Assembly: GCA_963746255.1 (NCBI GenBank) | Contig: CAVVAJ010000001.1 | Location: 806,001-870,000, forward strand | From: DAOVXM01 sp963746255 | GTDB taxonomy: Bacteria; Chloroflexota; Anaerolineae; Anaerolineales; UBA4823 | DNA: 64,000 bases | Direction of reading: 5' to 3' | Shown: piece by piece, positions 1 to 10,237 of the stretch | Position numbering within the stretch: position 1 is the stretch's first letter | Layout: each line of letters opens with the position of its first letter | Position numbers and translations under genes: made by a program | Notes under the pieces: generated by a model | The model's input: the letters and a program-made list of their open reading frames with translations, nothing else | Database searches by the model: none | What the model was told of the DNA's origin: nothing

Positions 1-432
1 CTTCTTCATATGTCAGGATAGAGGAGGCATTACACTGTAATACTTCGCAGGTCGCTTCGCAAACCGCGCATAAATAATCCTCGAGCGATTCGAGCTTATT
101 TTAATGCAGTGCCCAACAACACCATCCGCTCAAGGGACTTAAGGCGATGTTCGGTATTATTGCCATCCATCATATGCAAAGGTGTCCCGTAATCGAATTA
201 TACATCCATTTCTGCAAATATCAATAATTCGCCAATTAAAATTGGCGTAAATTCGCTGTATACGCGGATAGGTATGTTGAGTAACAAATCTGTAAAAATC
301 ATACACTAAGTTGCGGGTTTTGTGCCAATCTAGCTGAAAAGCTTGGCAAGATGTTGGTCGGCAGAGTAAAATATGATCTCAGCTACACAACACCATCTGA
401 TAAGCATTATCCCAACATTTAAGGAGCATTAC
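1..432. other. Non-coding stretch before the inositol-phosphate synthase
   Basis: I see no convincing gene here. The sequence is A+T rich near its right end. A weak promoter-like pair, TTGAGT (277-282) and TACACT (302-307), has a long 19-base spacer and is not strong evidence. The Shine-Dalgarno AAGGAG of the next gene lies at 421-426. An upstream in-frame ATG at 373 has no ribosome-binding site and would add an unlikely 20-residue leader. Confidence 0.4.
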
Positions 433-1527
<1,095 letters not shown>

Positions 1528-1554
1528 CCGCCGGTTAACAAAAACAAAATCAGA

Positions 1555-1590
1555 AGACCTGCCCCCACCTGAAGCGGCAGGTCTCTTTTT
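1555..1590 (+). terminator. Rho-independent terminator after ino1
   Basis: A perfect 9-bp stem, AGACCTGCC (1555-1563) with GGCAGGTCT (1576-1584), is followed by CTTTTT. It lies 28 bases after the ino1 stop codon. Confidence 0.9.
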
Positions 1591-1693
1591 ATCGAATCCA
1601 CGAAAACCGATAACTTTTTAATCTCATTGTGTTTTGTGATCCGCTAGTAGCCGTCCTTTGCCACTGCTTGTTTCCGAATCTGGTGTCCCCTAA

Positions 1694-1702
1694 TGGTATA
1701 AT
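1694..1702 (+). promoter_or_regulatory. Extended -10 promoter of yebC
   Basis: TGGTATAAT fits an extended -10 box (TGnTATAAT). No good -35 is visible at the usual spacing. It lies about 90 bases before the yebC start, in an otherwise gene-free gap after the ino1 terminator. Confidence 0.5.
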
Positions 1703-1791
1703 TGGGCGAAACACAAACCACGAGAACGGGCTGGTCGAGTTGCAGATTTGACTGTCATTTCATTGATTAAATAGGTAGATGAGGAGTCATT

Positions 1792-2544
1792 ATGTCTGGT
1801 CATTCGCATTGGGCAACGATCCGGCGGAAAAAAGGCGCCCAAGACGCCAAGCGTGGCAAGATTTTCACCAGCCTGGCGCGTGAGATCTCGGTCGCGGCGC
1901 GCGAAGGGGGCGGGGATCCAAACAGCAACCTGCGCTTACAATACGCCGTAGACCGCGCTCGCGCAAATAATATGCCCAAAGATAATATCGAACGCGCCAT
2001 CAAGCGCGGTACCGGCGAACTGCGGGAGGGAAACGCGCTGGAGGAGATCACATATGAAGGCTATGGCCCACACGGTGTCGCACTGCTGATTTCCTGTGTC
2101 ACTGATAACCGCAACCGCACAGTTTCCGACATCCGCCACATCCTCAGCCGGGCTGGCGGCTCGATGGGTGAGGGCGGTTCCGTAGCCTGGCAGTTCACCC
2201 GAACAGCTTATTTCTCTTTCCCAGCTGAAGGCTGCAACCCTGACGAGATCTTTGAATTGGCGGTCGAAGTTGGGGCAGATGACGTAAATTTCGATGACGA
2301 AACCATCGAAATAGTCGGCCCGATTGAGACGTTCAAGCAAATAAGCGACCGAATCCGAGAGGCTGGCATCAAACCCGAAGAGGCCGAGCTGCGCTACTTG
2401 CCTAACAACGAGATCGAATTAATGGTCGATGAAACCCTGCAGGTCATCAGGACGATCGAGGAACTCGAAGATTTGGACGACGTCCAAAACGTTAATTCTT
2501 CACTGACCATTTCCGATGAGGCTATGGCAGCGATCGCGGACTGA
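1792..2544 (+). CDS. yebC: YebC/PmpR/TACO1 family protein
   Basis: A cytosolic protein of 250 residues, the normal family length. The N-terminus MSGHSHWATIRRKKGAQD is the family hallmark. It is followed by REGGGDPNSNLRL and NMPKDNIERAIKRG, also diagnostic. Members have been described as transcription regulators, and more recently as factors that relieve ribosome stalling, particularly at proline stretches. That second role would suit this genome, whose exported proteins carry long Thr-Pro and Pro runs (inference). A GAGGAG-like ribosome-binding site lies just before the ATG. ruvC follows after a terminator, an arrangement common in bacteria, although ruvA and ruvB are not here. Confidence 0.95.
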   Translation: MSGHSHWATIRRKKGAQDAKRGKIFTSLAREISVAAREGGGDPNSNLRLQYAVDRARANNMPKDNIERAIKRGTGELREGNALEEITYEGYGPHGVALLISCVTDNRNRTVSDIRHILSRAGGSMGEGGSVAWQFTRTAYFSFPAEGCNPDEIFELAVEVGADDVNFDDETIEIVGPIETFKQISDRIREAGIKPEEAELRYLPNNEIELMVDETLQVIRTIEELEDLDDVQNVNSSLTISDEAMAAIAD

Positions 2545-2563
2545 TTACACTCATGATATGGAA

Positions 2564-2604
2564 AAGGGTTGGGGCTTACCGGCTGCCAACCCTTATTTAT
2601 TTTT
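2564..2604 (+). terminator. Terminator between yebC and ruvC
   Basis: Stem AAGGGTTGG (2564-2572) pairs with CCAACCCTT (2586-2594) and is followed by a T-rich tract (TTATTTATTTTT overlapping the stem end). It sits 20 bases after the yebC stop. Confidence 0.85.
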
Positions 2605-2687
2605 GCGATGGCTGGGCAATAATTATTCTGCTGAATCAATTACATATCGAGACCTGAGATGAACTCAGAACCAGGTAGCCAAAAAGA

Positions 2688-3179
2688 ATGCTAGCGCTGG
2701 GGATCGATCCAGGGACAGCAATAACTGGTTATGGCCTCGTGCGCCAAGCAGAGAACGGTGATCTCCAAGCTCTCGCTCACGGCGTGATCCAAACAATGCC
2801 AGACCTCCCGCTCCCAGAGCGGTTGGTAGCAATCTACCGGGAAACAGTAAAGTTGCTGGACCAGTACCAACCTGATACCGCGGCGGTAGAGAAGCTGTTC
2901 TTCCAAAAAAATGTCCGCACTGCTATTAGTGTTGGGCAAGCACGCGGCGTTGTCCTGCTAGCGCTGGCGCAAGCGAAAGTACCAATCGGGAATTACACCC
3001 CGATGGAGATCAAACAGGCAGTCGCCGGGTATGGGGGGGCAGATAAGCTGCAGGTCCAGCATATGGTGCGGGCTTTGCTGAACCTGGAGGAGATCCCAAG
3101 GCCAGATGATGCCGCCGACGCCCTTGCCGTGGCCATCACCCACCTGCAGATCAGCCGCTTCAAATCCGCGTACGAATAA
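2688..3179 (+). CDS. ruvC: Holliday junction resolvase RuvC
   Basis: Endonuclease that cleaves Holliday junctions with the RuvAB motor during recombinational repair. Its 163 residues match the family. The first catalytic Asp is in ALGIDPGTAITGYG (D7). The catalytic Glu is in AAVEKLFF, and the C-terminal acidic pair is in RPDDAADALAVA, so the active site is complete. The ATG at 2688 has only a weak ribosome-binding site, but no better start fits the conserved N-terminus. The gene follows the yebC terminator; ruvA and ruvB must be elsewhere. Confidence 0.95.
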   Translation: MLALGIDPGTAITGYGLVRQAENGDLQALAHGVIQTMPDLPLPERLVAIYRETVKLLDQYQPDTAAVEKLFFQKNVRTAISVGQARGVVLLALAQAKVPIGNYTPMEIKQAVAGYGGADKLQVQHMVRALLNLEEIPRPDDAADALAVAITHLQISRFKSAYE

Positions 3180-3195
3180 ATAAGCAATTAATTAA

Positions 3196-4794
3196 TCATT
3201 TAATTTCAACCAGGCTATACGAGTGGGTGCCATTATCGTACTGGAGCAGGTGATGGGGTGCCTGGACATCATACCAGGCGGTCTGTTCGCCGATCTCCAC
3301 CCGCCAGGCGATGTAGTTCCCTACCGGGGTTGCGAGCGGTTCACCACCCTGGACAACAATAACGATTGCGTCATCAGCAGCCTGATCTCCATCTGGAAGG
3401 TATGGCTGTAACAGCGAACCCCTCACACTATAAGTATCTTCGAAAGATAGTGCCGATAACCGCCACGGCCATTCACCATTAATCAATCCGTTGGCGGAGA
3501 ATTCTCGCGACTGCATACTAGTACCGATTGGATCATTCTGTACCCGCAATTCACCCTCACCCTGCTCTGCCCGAACTGAGGCAGTTTCGCCTCCGGTTTC
3601 ATAGTGACCTTCTAAGAGCTGCAGCTGCATTCGCGCCCCATCCCAAACGGCTGACTGCGTCCAGCGGAAAGCGGCTGAACCATAGCCGCTATCTCCCTGC
3701 TCCGGCTGCCCCGCATGCGCTTCCGCTTGACAGAATAGTTCAACCGAATCAGCGGTTGGATTAATCTGGCACTCAGCTTTTCCTAACAGCTCATCTGTAT
3801 GGCTACGGATATCGTATACCAATTCCACAGGTTGGTACCAGGGAGCGGGTTGCAGATTTAAGCTCTCTACAGCCAGGGCGCCAGGGAACAACCCTAAGAT
3901 AAGCTCAGCCACAATCATCAGGACGATGACTGGGACGGCAACAAGTAGCGGCCAAAAATCCTTTTTCTTTGGTAATGCAGAGCGCGTTTGCTGGCCACTG
4001 CCTGAGTCAAGTTCAACTCCTAAGTTGACCTGCACACGGGCGAGTGCCCACATCCCAAAGCCCCCAATTAGCAACCCGATGACACCCACCGGGGGAGAAA
4101 CGATCAGATCGAAATTGATATCCGGGTGGAAACTACCGGACAGCAAGATGATCGCCGCTACTAGATTGTAGCTAGCATGCACCAAGATGCTGGTAATGAC
4201 TGAGGCCGAGCCCCAAGCAGCGAAACTGAGCACCAAGGAAATTGGGATCAGCAAAATGAAGCGCTGCAAGCTGAGATGATAAGCGGCGAACATCAAGCTG
4301 ACAGTGATGATCGCTGCACGTGCACCAACCCGTCCATAGCCGCGCTGGATCACTCCCCTAAATAAAAACTCTTCACAAAGCGGTGCCGCAATAACCAGAC
4401 CGGTGAATAGGATCAGTCCCTCGCTGAACGTACGCGGGTAGAACTGGGGCGGCAACCACAGAGTATAACCAAATAGATCGCTGGCGGATTCAGCCAACCA
4501 GATGGTAAAAAATGATAAGCCAATCCCCGCCAAGACTGCAAATCCAGACGTCATCACGCCTGGCCAACGCCAACGGATAGTCTCATCAACTGGCAGGTTA
4601 GAACGCCATAGGAAGAGAAACGCCGGCAGCCAGATAAGACCGATCTCGGTCAGCAGCAAACCAATCCCAGAATCCCAGGCTTGCAGAGAAGTCCCGAGGG
4701 TCAAGATCAAAATCATGCTGATCAGATAGAGGCTATTGACACCCAACAAGGAAGGGGCGGGATCGGCTGTACGCTGCTCTCGGAATACTGTCAT
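3196..4794 (-). CDS. CPBP-family intramembrane metalloprotease with C-terminal soluble domain
   Basis: A 532-residue membrane protein. Residues 1-275 hold about seven or eight hydrophobic helices with the three CPBP (Abi/Rce1-like) motifs: EEFLFRG at 141-147, FAAYHL about 25 residues later, and LVHASYN further on. These supply the Glu and His residues of the metal site. Another helix near residues 285-305 leads to a C-terminal domain of about 220 residues with no family I recognise; its composition suggests an extracytoplasmic beta-rich domain. CPBP proteins cleave prenylated or signal-like substrates within membranes; this substrate is unknown. The gene ends 16 bases from the convergent ruvC stop. 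Family membership is firm; the tail is undefined. Confidence 0.85.
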   Translation of the reverse strand: MTVFREQRTADPAPSLLGVNSLYLISMILILTLGTSLQAWDSGIGLLLTEIGLIWLPAFLFLWRSNLPVDETIRWRWPGVMTSGFAVLAGIGLSFFTIWLAESASDLFGYTLWLPPQFYPRTFSEGLILFTGLVIAAPLCEEFLFRGVIQRGYGRVGARAAIITVSLMFAAYHLSLQRFILLIPISLVLSFAAWGSASVITSILVHASYNLVAAIILLSGSFHPDINFDLIVSPPVGVIGLLIGGFGMWALARVQVNLGVELDSGSGQQTRSALPKKKDFWPLLVAVPVIVLMIVAELILGLFPGALAVESLNLQPAPWYQPVELVYDIRSHTDELLGKAECQINPTADSVELFCQAEAHAGQPEQGDSGYGSAAFRWTQSAVWDGARMQLQLLEGHYETGGETASVRAEQGEGELRVQNDPIGTSMQSREFSANGLINGEWPWRLSALSFEDTYSVRGSLLQPYLPDGDQAADDAIVIVVQGGEPLATPVGNYIAWRVEIGEQTAWYDVQAPHHLLQYDNGTHSYSLVEIK

Positions 4795-4926
4795 CAGTGT
4801 TCGACTCCTCTGTTGTAGGACTATGCTCTAGACCAGGGAACATGTCGATTCCCGAGAGACATGCCAATTTGATTACAGTCAATGTCCAACAAAACCCGCT
4901 GCTGAACCCAGACCAATTATACGCTA

Positions 4927-5050
4927 CTGGTTTGTCAAGGATGACAGGATGAAAGTCTGATTCGATATCCGCGTTAATATATCCTTGACACAGCTTATAG
5001 TGTTCCTTCAACATTCAATTCTTTCTAAACAATCAAATATGAAGGAAAAC
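4927..5050 (+). repeat. MITE-like repeat, copy 1 (full length, degenerate)
   Basis: This 124-base copy is flanked by TA on both sides. Its left end, CTGGTTTGTCAAGGATGA, and right end, AATATGAAGGAAAAC, match the ends of the copies at 5241, 8272 and 59762. Internally it shows the family layout: a left hairpin (TTTGTCAAGG with CCTTGACA) and a right hairpin (GTGTTCC with GGAAAAC, imperfect here). It lies in the gap between the CPBP gene and the permease-Usp gene. Confidence 0.75.
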
Positions 5051-5240
5051 TACCTAGCCAGCTGCAATATTGAAGCCAGTCAGAACGACACCGTGCTAGA
5101 ATACAGCTGTGGTTGACCAAGCGGTTCTGAGATCGGCTGTTGGCACCTGCGTCAAACGCAGCGAAAAAGCAAATCGCCCTGGACGATTAATCTCCAAGGC
5201 GATACTACCGCTGGTAGTTGGTACATTTGTGGGCAGCCTA

Positions 5241-5311
5241 GTGCTTTGTCAAAGATGAAAGTGTTCCGTCTACACCCAATTCTTACTTATCAACCAAATT
5301 TGAAGGAACAC
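5241..5311 (+). repeat. MITE-like repeat, copy 2 (internally deleted)
   Basis: A 71-base copy with the cleanest ends: TA, then GTGCTTTGTCAAAGATGAA on the left and GAAGGAACAC then TA on the right. Compared with the longer copies, about 45 internal bases are missing, which removes the inner half of the left hairpin. The right hairpin, GTGTTCC (5261-5267) with GGAACAC (5305-5311), is intact. It ends only 10 bases from the stop of the permease-Usp gene. Confidence 0.8.
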
Positions 5312-5320
5312 TAGAAACGC

Positions 5321-7753
5321 TCATTGACCATTCCCATTCGCACGGCGTTCGTGGATCGGCACAAGAAATACCGGGCAGGTTGCGTATTGGACGACTCGGT
5401 CGGCAACACTTCCGACGAATAAGCGGTCGAACCCACCGCGGCCATGGGTGGCAAGCATTATGACGTCAACACCTTCATCTTCGGCGACCTGTACAATGGT
5501 CTCAGACGGGCGAGTACCTTTCACGATTACGCGTGTCTCCAATCCAGATTCGCCCAAGGATTCAGCGATATCTTCAAGGTAAGCTAGAGACCGCTGCTCA
5601 ACATACTCACGCAGCTGCTGGATCTCTTCGACAACGGCACCATATTGGTGAGCCTCCGGGATTTGAGGAACCGACAAAAGGATGATTTCGCTGCCATACG
5701 AAATAGCAGCACGCGCGAACGGCAGGACTCGCTCTGCAAATTCTGATCCATCCAGAGTAACCAGGATTTTCTTGAACTGTGGAACGGGCGGCGGCGAACC
5801 GAGCTGGGGGCGGATAATCAGTAGCGGTTTGGTCAGCAGCTGGATTAACCGGCTAGCGACACTGCCCAAGAGCCAGCGTTGGAATCCGCCGCGACCCCGC
5901 GTGCTGTAGACGACAATGTCGATATCCTTTTCATCGACCAGGCGGTTGATCAATTCAGCAACCGAACCAACCAGTACTTCCTGGTCAACCGTCAAACCTG
6001 CTTCACGTAACCCCACCGCAACGGTTTCGAGATAGGCAGACAGCTTAGTGCGGCTTCGGTCCACCTGTTCATGCTGCCATTGTGGGATAGGAGCATCCTC
6101 GGATAAACGCTGCACCGGGACAACCGAAGCCAGAGTAATACGGGCATTGAACGCTTCCGCCAAGCTGCGCGCCGCGGGGAGAGATTGTTCGGCGAAATCT
6201 GAACCATCCAGGGGCACAAGTATATGTTGAGGGCGTGTAGTAGTAGTTATGGGGATGTATTTGGGTTTGGAGTCTAGCATATCTTTATATCCTGGGTTTG
6301 CGTAACCCAACGTAGTCGCCATAACTGGGATTGGTTCGAATGATTGTCCAAAGCCAAAACCACCGAGCAATGCCTGGTCCAGCTCGCCCAGCCGTTCGAG
6401 CTCGGGTTGGGGTGCTCCCATGCGATTGCGAGTATAGGTAAATCCGGCGTAGAGCAGGGGGATGAAGACAAAATACATCCAGGCACCTTCTATGAAGCGC
6501 TCCTCGAAAATCACCAGAGTAGCTACGCTGGTCAGCAGTGCCGCAATCACAATACCGACGAGCATCGCCAGATGCGAACGGACAAAGACTTCTTTAATTT
6601 CACGAACCAACCGTTTGGCAGCTGCCCAGCCAGTCATACTCAATAAAATGAAGACACCAGCTGCATATAGGGCTAAATAAGTCTCTTCATCGGTTCCTGC
6701 GATAAGAAAAATTATTGCGACAAGACTTACTTCCAACCAGACCGGTTTGTCAGCTACCCCATGTTTGTTCCGCTCACCTAGTACGACCGGGATATAGCGG
6801 CGGTTGCGGAGACCCAAAGCTAGGTTCTGCAAACCCTGCGCGCTGGCAGCTGAGGCCGATAACAAAACCAGGACACTGATGATCGTCCCTAGGTAGGGTA
6901 GCGGGGCTGGCAAAAGGGCATCCATAGTTTGAGTGAAGACAGATACCTCGCTCAACGTAGGATCAGAGATTTTATAAATGGCCGGTCCGACGATCAGCAT
7001 TGTGACAACCGTCGTGCCCATAATTATCGCCAAGCTACCAAATGCTTTCTTGCTTCTCACTTGCGGGGGGCCTTCGTATGCAGCAACTAAGTTAGCAAAC
7101 ACCTCGATACCGGTCATTACCGCCAGCATACGAGTAAAGCCACCAAAAGTGAAATGGAGATATTCACCTGTGAAAGCTTCCAGGGCGAAGGATGGCAGAC
7201 TGAAACCAAATTTATAGATGGTAGAGAAGACCATCACCCAAAGCAGGATTAATACGCCCGCAGTTGCTGGTCCAAAAGCGCGTGCGGCGGTCTTTGGACC
7301 GCGATTGACCAACCAGCCGGTTAAAACGCTGAGGAAGATCGCTACAATCGTGCGGGACTGGATGCCAAAGACCGTATCATTCAAGACCGGGAAGCGATCG
7401 GAGATAAAAGTCACCATGGCGGCCATACTGACCAAGAAGGTTAGTGTATATTCGATGAAAGTGATAGCAGCGTTTACTTTTACTGCCCACCCGCCAAACT
7501 CTTCTTCACTGAGACCACTGCCGCCACTGCCATCTGTAACCCAACTCATCACCAAACGGTACATCGCAGATACCATCAGGATGGTAAAGACAACCAACCA
7601 AACGGATGTGCCAAAAGTCACCGCCGCAACACCTGCGACAACAACCATCCTTAGGAATGGTCCAAAAACATAAAGCGGAGAGGTCGCGGGGTCGCCCCCC
7701 CCAGCCAACGCCCCTTCTAAAGAGCTGGATAGCTTCTGTGAAACGTGCGCCAT
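5321..7753 (-). CDS. APC-superfamily permease fused to two universal stress protein domains
   Basis: An 810-residue inner-membrane protein. Residues ~25-455 form about 12 hydrophobic segments of an amino acid/polyamine/organocation-type transporter. A linker follows, then two UspA domains at about 515-650 and 665-800. Both Usp domains keep the ATP-binding signature: STRGRGGFQRWLLGSVASR in the first and THGRGGFDRLFVGSVADR in the second. Usp domains bind nucleotides and probably gate or tune transport by energy state (inference from related fusions). The start is supported by a purine-rich GGAAGGAAGG just upstream of the ATG. The substrate cannot be named from sequence. The divergent neighbour is marR. 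Confidence 0.88.
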   Translation of the reverse strand: MAHVSQKLSSSLEGALAGGGDPATSPLYVFGPFLRMVVVAGVAAVTFGTSVWLVVFTILMVSAMYRLVMSWVTDGSGGSGLSEEEFGGWAVKVNAAITFIEYTLTFLVSMAAMVTFISDRFPVLNDTVFGIQSRTIVAIFLSVLTGWLVNRGPKTAARAFGPATAGVLILLWVMVFSTIYKFGFSLPSFALEAFTGEYLHFTFGGFTRMLAVMTGIEVFANLVAAYEGPPQVRSKKAFGSLAIIMGTTVVTMLIVGPAIYKISDPTLSEVSVFTQTMDALLPAPLPYLGTIISVLVLLSASAASAQGLQNLALGLRNRRYIPVVLGERNKHGVADKPVWLEVSLVAIIFLIAGTDEETYLALYAAGVFILLSMTGWAAAKRLVREIKEVFVRSHLAMLVGIVIAALLTSVATLVIFEERFIEGAWMYFVFIPLLYAGFTYTRNRMGAPQPELERLGELDQALLGGFGFGQSFEPIPVMATTLGYANPGYKDMLDSKPKYIPITTTTRPQHILVPLDGSDFAEQSLPAARSLAEAFNARITLASVVPVQRLSEDAPIPQWQHEQVDRSRTKLSAYLETVAVGLREAGLTVDQEVLVGSVAELINRLVDEKDIDIVVYSTRGRGGFQRWLLGSVASRLIQLLTKPLLIIRPQLGSPPPVPQFKKILVTLDGSEFAERVLPFARAAISYGSEIILLSVPQIPEAHQYGAVVEEIQQLREYVEQRSLAYLEDIAESLGESGLETRVIVKGTRPSETIVQVAEDEGVDVIMLATHGRGGFDRLFVGSVADRVVQYATCPVFLVPIHERRANGNGQ

Positions 7754-7916
7754 CTGACCTTCCTTCCGCCGCGGCGCGTGATCAACGTTGGTACGCTAGC
7801 TGCAGAATTAATGGATTTACCCAAACCCTGTAATTATCCCTCGAAATGAATAAAAATTCAAGTAAAATCGGCGGTATTCAGTTTCAGTCATAACAACCCG
7901 AATATTTATAATATAC

Positions 7917-7945
7917 TTGACATATATCATCTATATTGTTATTAT
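7917..7945 (+). promoter_or_regulatory. Promoter of the marR gene
   Basis: TTGACA (7917-7922) and TATTAT (7940-7945) are separated by exactly 17 bases, 33 bases before the marR ATG. The spacer and its surroundings contain ATATA-TCATC-TATAT, a small inverted repeat that could be an operator for MarR autoregulation. The promoter is well supported; the operator is a guess. Confidence 0.7.
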
Positions 7946-7977
7946 TTTGATCAAAAACAATTCGATATCAAACGATC

Positions 7978-8556
7978 ATGAACAAACCCGACAACGATAA
8001 TCCTGCTATGCTGACCGATCTGGACATATATGTCAAACTGATCCGTTCAGTTGATGCGCTCAGCATCCGGTTGAATGATGAGCAAACGTTTGGCGATCTG
8101 ACTCCATCGCAATTCGGTGTGCTTGAAGACCTTCTTCATCTTGGGCCCTTATCGCAAACGGAAATTTGTGCAAAAATACATAAAAGCGGTAGAAACACTT
8201 CCCTGGTCATCAATAATTTGGAGAAAAGGCAGCTCGTCACACGCCAACACTCGAGCACTGACCGCCACCTAGTCTTCTGTCTATGATGAAAGTCTTATTG
8301 AATACCCGGTGATTACGCCCTTGACGAAGCTTAAAATGTTCCTTCCACGATCTATTCTTGCTAAATAATCACACTTGACGGAACACTAGTAATCGTTTCC
8401 TTAACTTCAGCAGGCCAGGGGCTTTTAAGGGAGATTGTCCAACACCAAGCTCAGGCGATAAAATCCGAGCTGGACAACCTTAACCCTACCAAACAGGAGC
8501 AGATCGGTTATCTCTGCCGCAAACTAGGTCGGGGGATTGCGGGGCATGCGGAATAA
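7978..8556 (+). pseudogene. MarR-family regulator, interrupted by a MITE-like element
   Basis: The first 98 codons give a winged-helix MarR protein: LTPSQFGVLEDLLHLGPLSQ, then TEICAKIHKSGRNTSLVINN and RQHSSTDRHLV. The frame then enters the repeat at 8272-8386 and stops at 8284-8286. Beyond the repeat the same frame resumes with VIVSLTSAGQGLLREIVQH and runs to a stop at 8554-8556. Removing the 115-base element and one TA (117 bases, 39 codons) restores DRHLVIVSLTSAG, exactly the MarR wing pattern, and a 153-residue protein of normal length. The truncated product lacks part of the wing and the C-terminal dimerisation helices, so it is probably inactive. Its promoter still looks intact. The likely original targets are the divergent permease-Usp gene or its own operon (inference). 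Confidence 0.9.
8272..8386 (+). repeat. MITE-like repeat, copy 3, inserted in marR
   Basis: This 115-base element is flanked by TA at 8270-8271 and TA at 8387-8388, as expected for a TA target duplication. The right end, CACTTGACGGAACAC, matches copies 2 and 4. The left end, GTCTTCTGTCTATGATGAA, is more diverged. The internal segment CCCTTGACGAAGCTTAAAATG matches copy 4. The reading frame on both sides belongs to one marR gene, so this is a genuine insertion and not an ancestral spacer. Confidence 0.88.
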
Positions 8557-8611
8557 ATGCACGTCCAACAGGTAAATTCAAGGCATCTTATGGAATTCAT
8601 ATGTAATTCAA

Positions 8612-9457
8612 ATGGAAAATAACAAGACTACAATCCTAGCAGTTTTCGCCCACCCTGATGACGAAGCATTCGGTACCGGCGGCACACTTGCGAAGTACGC
8701 AGCAGAAGGTGTCCATGTAGTATTGGTGTGTGCGACACGCGGTGAGGCGGGTGAGATATCCGACCCCAGCCTAGCCACACCGACAAATCTCGGACAAGTG
8801 CGCGAGCACGAGCTGCGCTGCGCGGCCGAAAACATGGGTATCGCTGAGCTGATCTTTCTCGATTACCGTGACTCGGGTATGGCAGATACACCAGAAAATA
8901 ATGACCCGCGGGCATTCATAAATGCACCGGTGGAAGAGGTTGTCCAGAAACTAGTTAGCGTTATCCGCCGTTTGCAGCCGCTGGTCGTCACGACTTTCGA
9001 GCCGAACGGTGGATATGGGCACCCAGACCATATTGCGATCCACAAACATACGGTATCAGCATTCCGTAAGTCCGCCAATCCCGACCAATACCCCGAACTT
9101 GGAGCGGCTTGGCAAGCCCAGCGGCTGTTCTACACCGCCATACCGCGCTCATTCTTTTTAGACATGCGTACAGAACTACATAAGCTGGGTGAAGACACAA
9201 CCGACTTCGATGATTTCGCATCGGGCGAACGCGGTTGGCCGGATGAGTTAGTTAATGCAAGCATCGATGTAACCAACTCGGTAGATGCAAAATGGGATGC
9301 ATTGGAATGCCACCGCACCCAGTTCGGACCCAGCAATCTCTTCAGGCGCTTACCAGAAGAAACCGTGAAACGCCTTATGAGCCGTGAATACTTCGCTCTG
9401 GCTTGGCCTGAACCTGCCGCGGGCGAGGTACTGCCAGACTTGCTGGCAGGCTTGTAG
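8612..9457 (+). CDS. PIG-L/LmbE family N-deacetylase
   Basis: A 281-residue cytosolic zinc hydrolase. The metal-binding motif AHPDDE lies at residues 13-18, and the second histidine-rich motif GYGHPDHIAIH at about residue 130. The family removes acetyl groups from GlcNAc-type sugars. Members include MshB of mycothiol synthesis, BshB of bacillithiol synthesis and mycothiol-conjugate amidases. Length and the GYGHPDH motif resemble the MshB/Mca branch, but a substrate cannot be assigned. Ino1 and an MDMPI-type protein, both from pathways linked to mycothiol, occur in the same window but not next to it. The ATG at 8612 has a weak ribosome-binding site. Confidence 0.88.
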   Translation: MENNKTTILAVFAHPDDEAFGTGGTLAKYAAEGVHVVLVCATRGEAGEISDPSLATPTNLGQVREHELRCAAENMGIAELIFLDYRDSGMADTPENNDPRAFINAPVEEVVQKLVSVIRRLQPLVVTTFEPNGGYGHPDHIAIHKHTVSAFRKSANPDQYPELGAAWQAQRLFYTAIPRSFFLDMRTELHKLGEDTTDFDDFASGERGWPDELVNASIDVTNSVDAKWDALECHRTQFGPSNLFRRLPEETVKRLMSREYFALAWPEPAAGEVLPDLLAGL

Positions 9458-9591
9458 ATGATACAGTCTGTGTCCGTGCTGGCATAGCTTCCGGAAACCA
9501 ATCCGGGCGGAATTGAGCGACATGGTTAATCAAATCTGCTTATATGAATCATAGCCCCAAATCAGAAAAAACGAACATAAGAAGAAGACCT

Positions 9592-10212
9592 ATGGAAAAT
9601 AAAAATAAAATCATCATATTAGGGTTGTCAGGTAGCCTGCGGACCGGCAGCATCACCCGCCGGGCAGTGGACATTGCCCTTGAAGGTGCCCAGGAGTTAG
9701 GAGCAGAAACCCAGCACATCGACTTACTAGAGTACGACCTCAAATTCTCTGACCTGGGAGCACCGGTCACACCAGACAACGTACTGCGTTTACGGCAGAA
9801 GCTGCAATCGGCACACGGTATGATCCTGGGAACACCTGAGTATCATGGCGGCTTGAGTGGAGTGCTCAAACACACTCTGGACTTGATGGGCTTCAAAGAG
9901 TTTGAAGGGAAAATGTTGGGTCTAGTCGGGGTTTCCGGCGGAAAGATGGGCGCGACAAACTCGCTGAACTCCTTACGCACAGTTGGCCGCTCACTGCACG
10001 CGTGGGTGGTTCCGGAACAAGTTTCGCTGCCAGAAGCCTGGCGGCTGTTTGACCGCACTGGCCAGCTTAAAGAACCAGAGATTGCCGAGCGGTTGATGGA
10101 TGTCGGCCGCCAGGTAGCACGGTTCGCCTATCTGCACCAAGCGGCAGAATCTCTGGATTTCCTGCGCAAATGGGAGATTGCCACAGATAACCCCGGTGGT
10201 GAAATCCGGTGA
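9592..10212 (+). CDS. NADPH-dependent FMN reductase family protein
   Basis: A flavodoxin-fold reductase of 206 residues. The FMN phosphate loop LSGSLRTGSIT is near the N-terminus, and the flavin-contacting GTPEYHGGLSGVLKHTLD follows at mid-protein, the family signature. Such enzymes reduce FMN, quinones, chromate or azo dyes with NAD(P)H; the substrate is unknown. I prefer ATG 9592, which follows the purine-rich AAGAAGAAG. An upstream ATG at 9544 would add 16 charged residues and has no ribosome-binding site. The gene lies 25 bases before the channel-like gene and is probably co-transcribed with it. Confidence 0.88.
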   Translation: MENKNKIIILGLSGSLRTGSITRRAVDIALEGAQELGAETQHIDLLEYDLKFSDLGAPVTPDNVLRLRQKLQSAHGMILGTPEYHGGLSGVLKHTLDLMGFKEFEGKMLGLVGVSGGKMGATNSLNSLRTVGRSLHAWVVPEQVSLPEAWRLFDRTGQLKEPEIAERLMDVGRQVARFAYLHQAAESLDFLRKWEIATDNPGGEIR

Positions 10213-10237
10213 ACATAAAAATCTGCAGGCGAAGCTG

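Noticed and set aside
4733..5014. Minus-strand frame of 93 codons upstream of the CPBP gene
   Set aside because: It overlaps the CPBP start and repeat copy 1, has no family similarity and no ribosome-binding site.
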